A DNA stretch of 64,000 nucleotides from Aerococcus urinaeequi (GTDB lineage: Bacteria; Bacillota; Bacilli; Lactobacillales; Aerococcaceae): assembly GCF_001543205.1 (NCBI RefSeq), contig NZ_CP014162.1:434001-498000 (forward strand), read 5' to 3'. The notes below the pieces were generated by a model that searched no databases, was not told the DNA's origin, and worked only from the letters and a program-made list of their open reading frames with translations. The position numbers and the translations under genes are program-made. This document shows, piece by piece, positions 62,353 through 64,000 of the stretch; positions within the stretch are counted from its first letter, which is position 1, and each line of letters starts with the position of its first letter.

Positions 62353-63099
62353 ATGGCTGAAACAACAGCAACTGCAAAAGTTATTGTAAATGATTTAAAG
62401 AAAAGCTTCGGTAAAAATGAGGTCCTTAAAGGGATCGACTTAACCATTAACCAAGGTGAGGTAGTTTGTATCATCGGACCATCAGGGTCTGGTAAATCAA
62501 CATTCTTACGTTGTTTAAACCGTTTAGAAGACATTAACGGTGGTGAAGTTTTAGTAGATGGCACAAATATTGCCGACAAATCTATTGATATTAATAAAGC
62601 ACGTCAAAATATCGGCATGGTGTTCCAACACTTTAACCTATTCCCACATTTAAGCGTTTTAGAGAATATTACCCTTGCCCCGACTGAATTAGGTAAGACA
62701 CAAAAAGATGCCAGCAAAGAACAAGCTTTGTCTTTATTAGAGCAAGTAGGCTTAGCGGATAAAGCAGAAGCTTTTCCAAACTCTTTATCTGGTGGACAAA
62801 AACAACGTGTGGCTATCGCCCGCGCTTTAGCAATGAATCCTGACATCATGTTGTTTGATGAACCAACATCAGCACTTGACCCAGAGATGGTTGGTGACGT
62901 ATTAAACGTAATGAAAGACCTTGCTAAAGAAGGTATGACCATGGTCGTTGTAACACATGAGATGGGCTTTGCCCGTGAAGTAGCTGATCGTGTGATCTTC
63001 ATGGACGGCGGATACGTTGTCGAAGAAGGTAAACCTGAAGACATCTTCAGTAACCCACAACACAACCGTACAAAAGAATTTTTAGACAAAGTTTTATAA
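62353..63099 (+). CDS. Amino-acid ABC transporter ATP-binding protein (GlnQ type), orphan
   Basis: A 248-residue ATPase. Walker [10 protein letters not shown] near 46, ABC signature [19 protein letters not shown] near 145, Walker [21 protein letters not shown] near 168. A Thr/Ala-rich start (MAETTATAK) precedes the domain. GAGAGGGATGAG upstream serves the ATG. No permease or binding protein is adjacent, so it must pair with a system elsewhere (for example a fused GlnPH permease, common in Lactobacillales). It is transcribed alone from a strong promoter. Confidence 0.93.
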   Translation: MAETTATAKVIVNDLKKSFGKNEVLKGIDLTINQGEVVCIIGPSGSGKSTFLRCLNRLEDINGGEVLVDGTNIADKSIDINKARQNIGMVFQHFNLFPHLSVLENITLAPTELGKTQKDASKEQALSLLEQVGLADKAEAFPNSLSGGQKQRVAIARALAMNPDIMLFDEPTSALDPEMVGDVLNVMKDLAKEGMTMVVVTHEMGFAREVADRVIFMDGGYVVEEGKPEDIFSNPQHNRTKEFLDKVL

Positions 63100-63112
63100 T
63101 AAATAACGACAG

Positions 63113-63153
63113 AAAAAGGTATGTGATGTTTTCTATCACATACCTTTTTCTAT
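63113..63153. terminator. Bidirectional terminator of the ATPase and GNAT genes
   Basis: AAAAAGGTATGTGAT and ATCACATACCTTTTT, perfect 15-bp stem. Confidence 0.92.
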
Positions 63154-63167
63154 GGTCACTTTAAATG

Positions 63168-63707
63168 CTATCTTACAGCACCATACAAGGCTTTGTCCGA
63201 AATACCTGAATTATTGGCTAAAGCTGCTTTTCGTAGCCCTTCATATTCGAAGTTTAAGGCTAAAGCCAGTTGTCTGTCAGCTTCATTTCGACTATCTTGA
63301 TCAAAAGACAAACGGTTCATTTGCACTTCTTTAAACAAGAAATGCACAATATTTTCTAAAGCTTCCTTCGCCAAACCTTGGTCTTTATAGGCTTGACCCA
63401 TACAGAAGGTTAAGTCTGCAGCCTGGGTGTCTTTATGCACTTCAGTCACTACGATTTCTCCTACCGCTTCTCCAGAAGATTTGTCTTCCACACACCATCT
63501 GTAGGTTTTACTTCTGTCCTTGCGTTTATCCCACTTCTCTAAAATGCTTTTACTATCAGAAACGGATTGGTGCTTGTCCCATGTAACAAATTCTGTATCT
63601 GCCGTATTCCCTGCCCAATTCTTGAACATGTCCTTGGCATCACTTGTTTTGAACTTACGTAACAATAGATGTTGCGTTTCTATTGTCTTGGTTCCTTTAT
63701 GATTCAT
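63168..63707 (-). CDS. GNAT family N-acetyltransferase (RimJ/RimL-like)
   Basis: A 179-residue acetyl-CoA-dependent acyltransferase. The start ETQHLLLRKFKTSDAKDMFK, the strand AVGEIVVTEVHKDTQAADLTF near 82 and the acetyl-CoA loop GQAYKDQGLAKEALENIVHF near 105 are typical; RLSFDQDSRNEADRQLALAL near 135 completes the fold. Protein alpha-amino or small-molecule substrates are possible; the target is unknown. AGGGG lies upstream of ATG. Confidence 0.9.
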   Translation of the reverse strand: MNHKGTKTIETQHLLLRKFKTSDAKDMFKNWAGNTADTEFVTWDKHQSVSDSKSILEKWDKRKDRSKTYRWCVEDKSSGEAVGEIVVTEVHKDTQAADLTFCMGQAYKDQGLAKEALENIVHFLFKEVQMNRLSFDQDSRNEADRQLALALNFEYEGLRKAALANNSGISDKALYGAVR

Positions 63708-63838
63708 AACTAACCCCTACTAACGATTTACTTGAAAATTCATGTAATCGATTCATATTTCACAATCTATTATAGCATGTTTTTCTAATGTAAAAATAGG
63801 ATTGTGAACTTTTTAAACATTCGAAACAAATTTAGTAC

Positions 63839-63867
63839 TTGTTTATCCCTGGTTTATGCCTTATAAT
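63839..63867 (+). promoter_or_regulatory. Promoter of trhO
   Basis: TTGTTT (63839-63844), 17-base spacer, TATAAT (63862-63867). Confidence 0.5.
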
Positions 63868-63919
63868 GTAATCCGTAAAAACTCGCAGTCATACCTGCAA
63901 TATGATGGAGGAATAATAA

Positions 63920-64000
63920 ATGAATAATAACGAATTCCAGGTACTACTTTACTATAAATATGTACCTATTAAAGATGCAGAACAATTCGCCAAAGACGAA
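63920..64000 (+). CDS. trhO: Start of TrhO (UPF0176), tRNA uridine hydroxylase
   Basis: Only 27 codons are inside the window. MNNNEFQVLLYYKYVPIKDA matches the conserved N-terminus of the rhodanese-domain UPF0176/TrhO family, which hydroxylates uridine 34 of some tRNAs (about 315 residues). GATGGAGG lies nine bases before ATG. The catalytic cysteine region is beyond the edge. Confidence 0.82.
   Translation, partial: MNNNEFQVLLYYKYVPIKDAEQFAKDE

Noticed and set aside
1-64000. CRISPR arrays, tRNA genes, insertion sequences, prophage or defence genes
   Set aside because: No regular direct repeats with spacers, no TpsiC-type motifs in a cloverleaf context, and no transposase or phage-like proteins were seen; a tool search would be needed to exclude short degenerate cases.

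Overview
This window is a low-GC Firmicutes chromosome segment, most likely from the order Lactobacillales (best guess Aerococcaceae or a close relative). The evidence is the gene set: mevalonate-pathway genes mvaA and mvaS, a PDH operon, PepV, ThiT with a TPP riboswitch, a lysine riboswitch in front of dapA, AraC-type regulators and a core block UPF0223 - IMPase - typA - ftsW - pyc that follows the Bacillus yktA/yktC/ylaG/ylaO/pycA order. I saw no rRNA or tRNA genes, insertion sequences, prophage, CRISPR array or replication origin.

Layout. 1-10.4 kb: pyc (cut by the window edge), then a PTS IIBC / DUF7916 pair with the eroded 3' end of a second PTS gene, wedged between pyc and ftsW; then typA, an inositol-monophosphatase-family gene and UPF0223. 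10.6-11.5 kb: an orphan MetQ/NlpA lipoprotein. 11.6-19.4 kb: a carbohydrate-type locus, all on the minus strand, with two paralogous AraC regulators at its ends, a GPH-family symporter, three different Gfo/Idh/MocA oxidoreductases and a TIM-barrel isomerase/epimerase; cre-like (CcpA) sites lie in front of it. 19.6-31 kb: MATE efflux, the PDH operon pdhABCD, def, coaBC, thrC and the L25/Ctc gene. 31-35.6 kb: thiT with riboswitch, a small HesB-like gene, mvaA and mvaS converging on one terminator. 35.8-41.9 kb: a D-glucuronate catabolic operon uxuA - SDR (fructuronate reductase) - HAD - eda - kdgK - uxaC, with an internal terminator and a palindromic operator at the predicted start of transcription. 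42.2-46 kb: a 37-residue membrane peptide gene with its own promoter and terminator, rpiA, pepV, traX-like. 46-49 kb: a polar amino-acid ABC transporter operon. 49.3-64 kb: TIM-barrel protein and M24 peptidase, a partial aromatic-exporter-like protein, alr, lysine-riboswitch dapA, two further AraC regulators, purB, a TPR protein with a histidine tail, YitT, an orphan GlnQ-type ATPase, GNAT and the start of trhO.

The points I consider most worth following are (i) the Gfo/Idh/MocA triad plus isomerase plus GPH symporter with two AraC regulators, which resembles oxidoreductive (keto-sugar) glycoside or polyol catabolism of unknown substrate; (ii) a dispersed family of intergenic inverted-repeat elements (three copies near 31.1, 45.8-46.05 and 56.3 kb) whose ends vary in a compensated way, the longest being a candidate structured RNA; and (iii) the stand-alone 37-residue membrane peptide gene. 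All functional names rest on reading motifs by eye; no database search was done.
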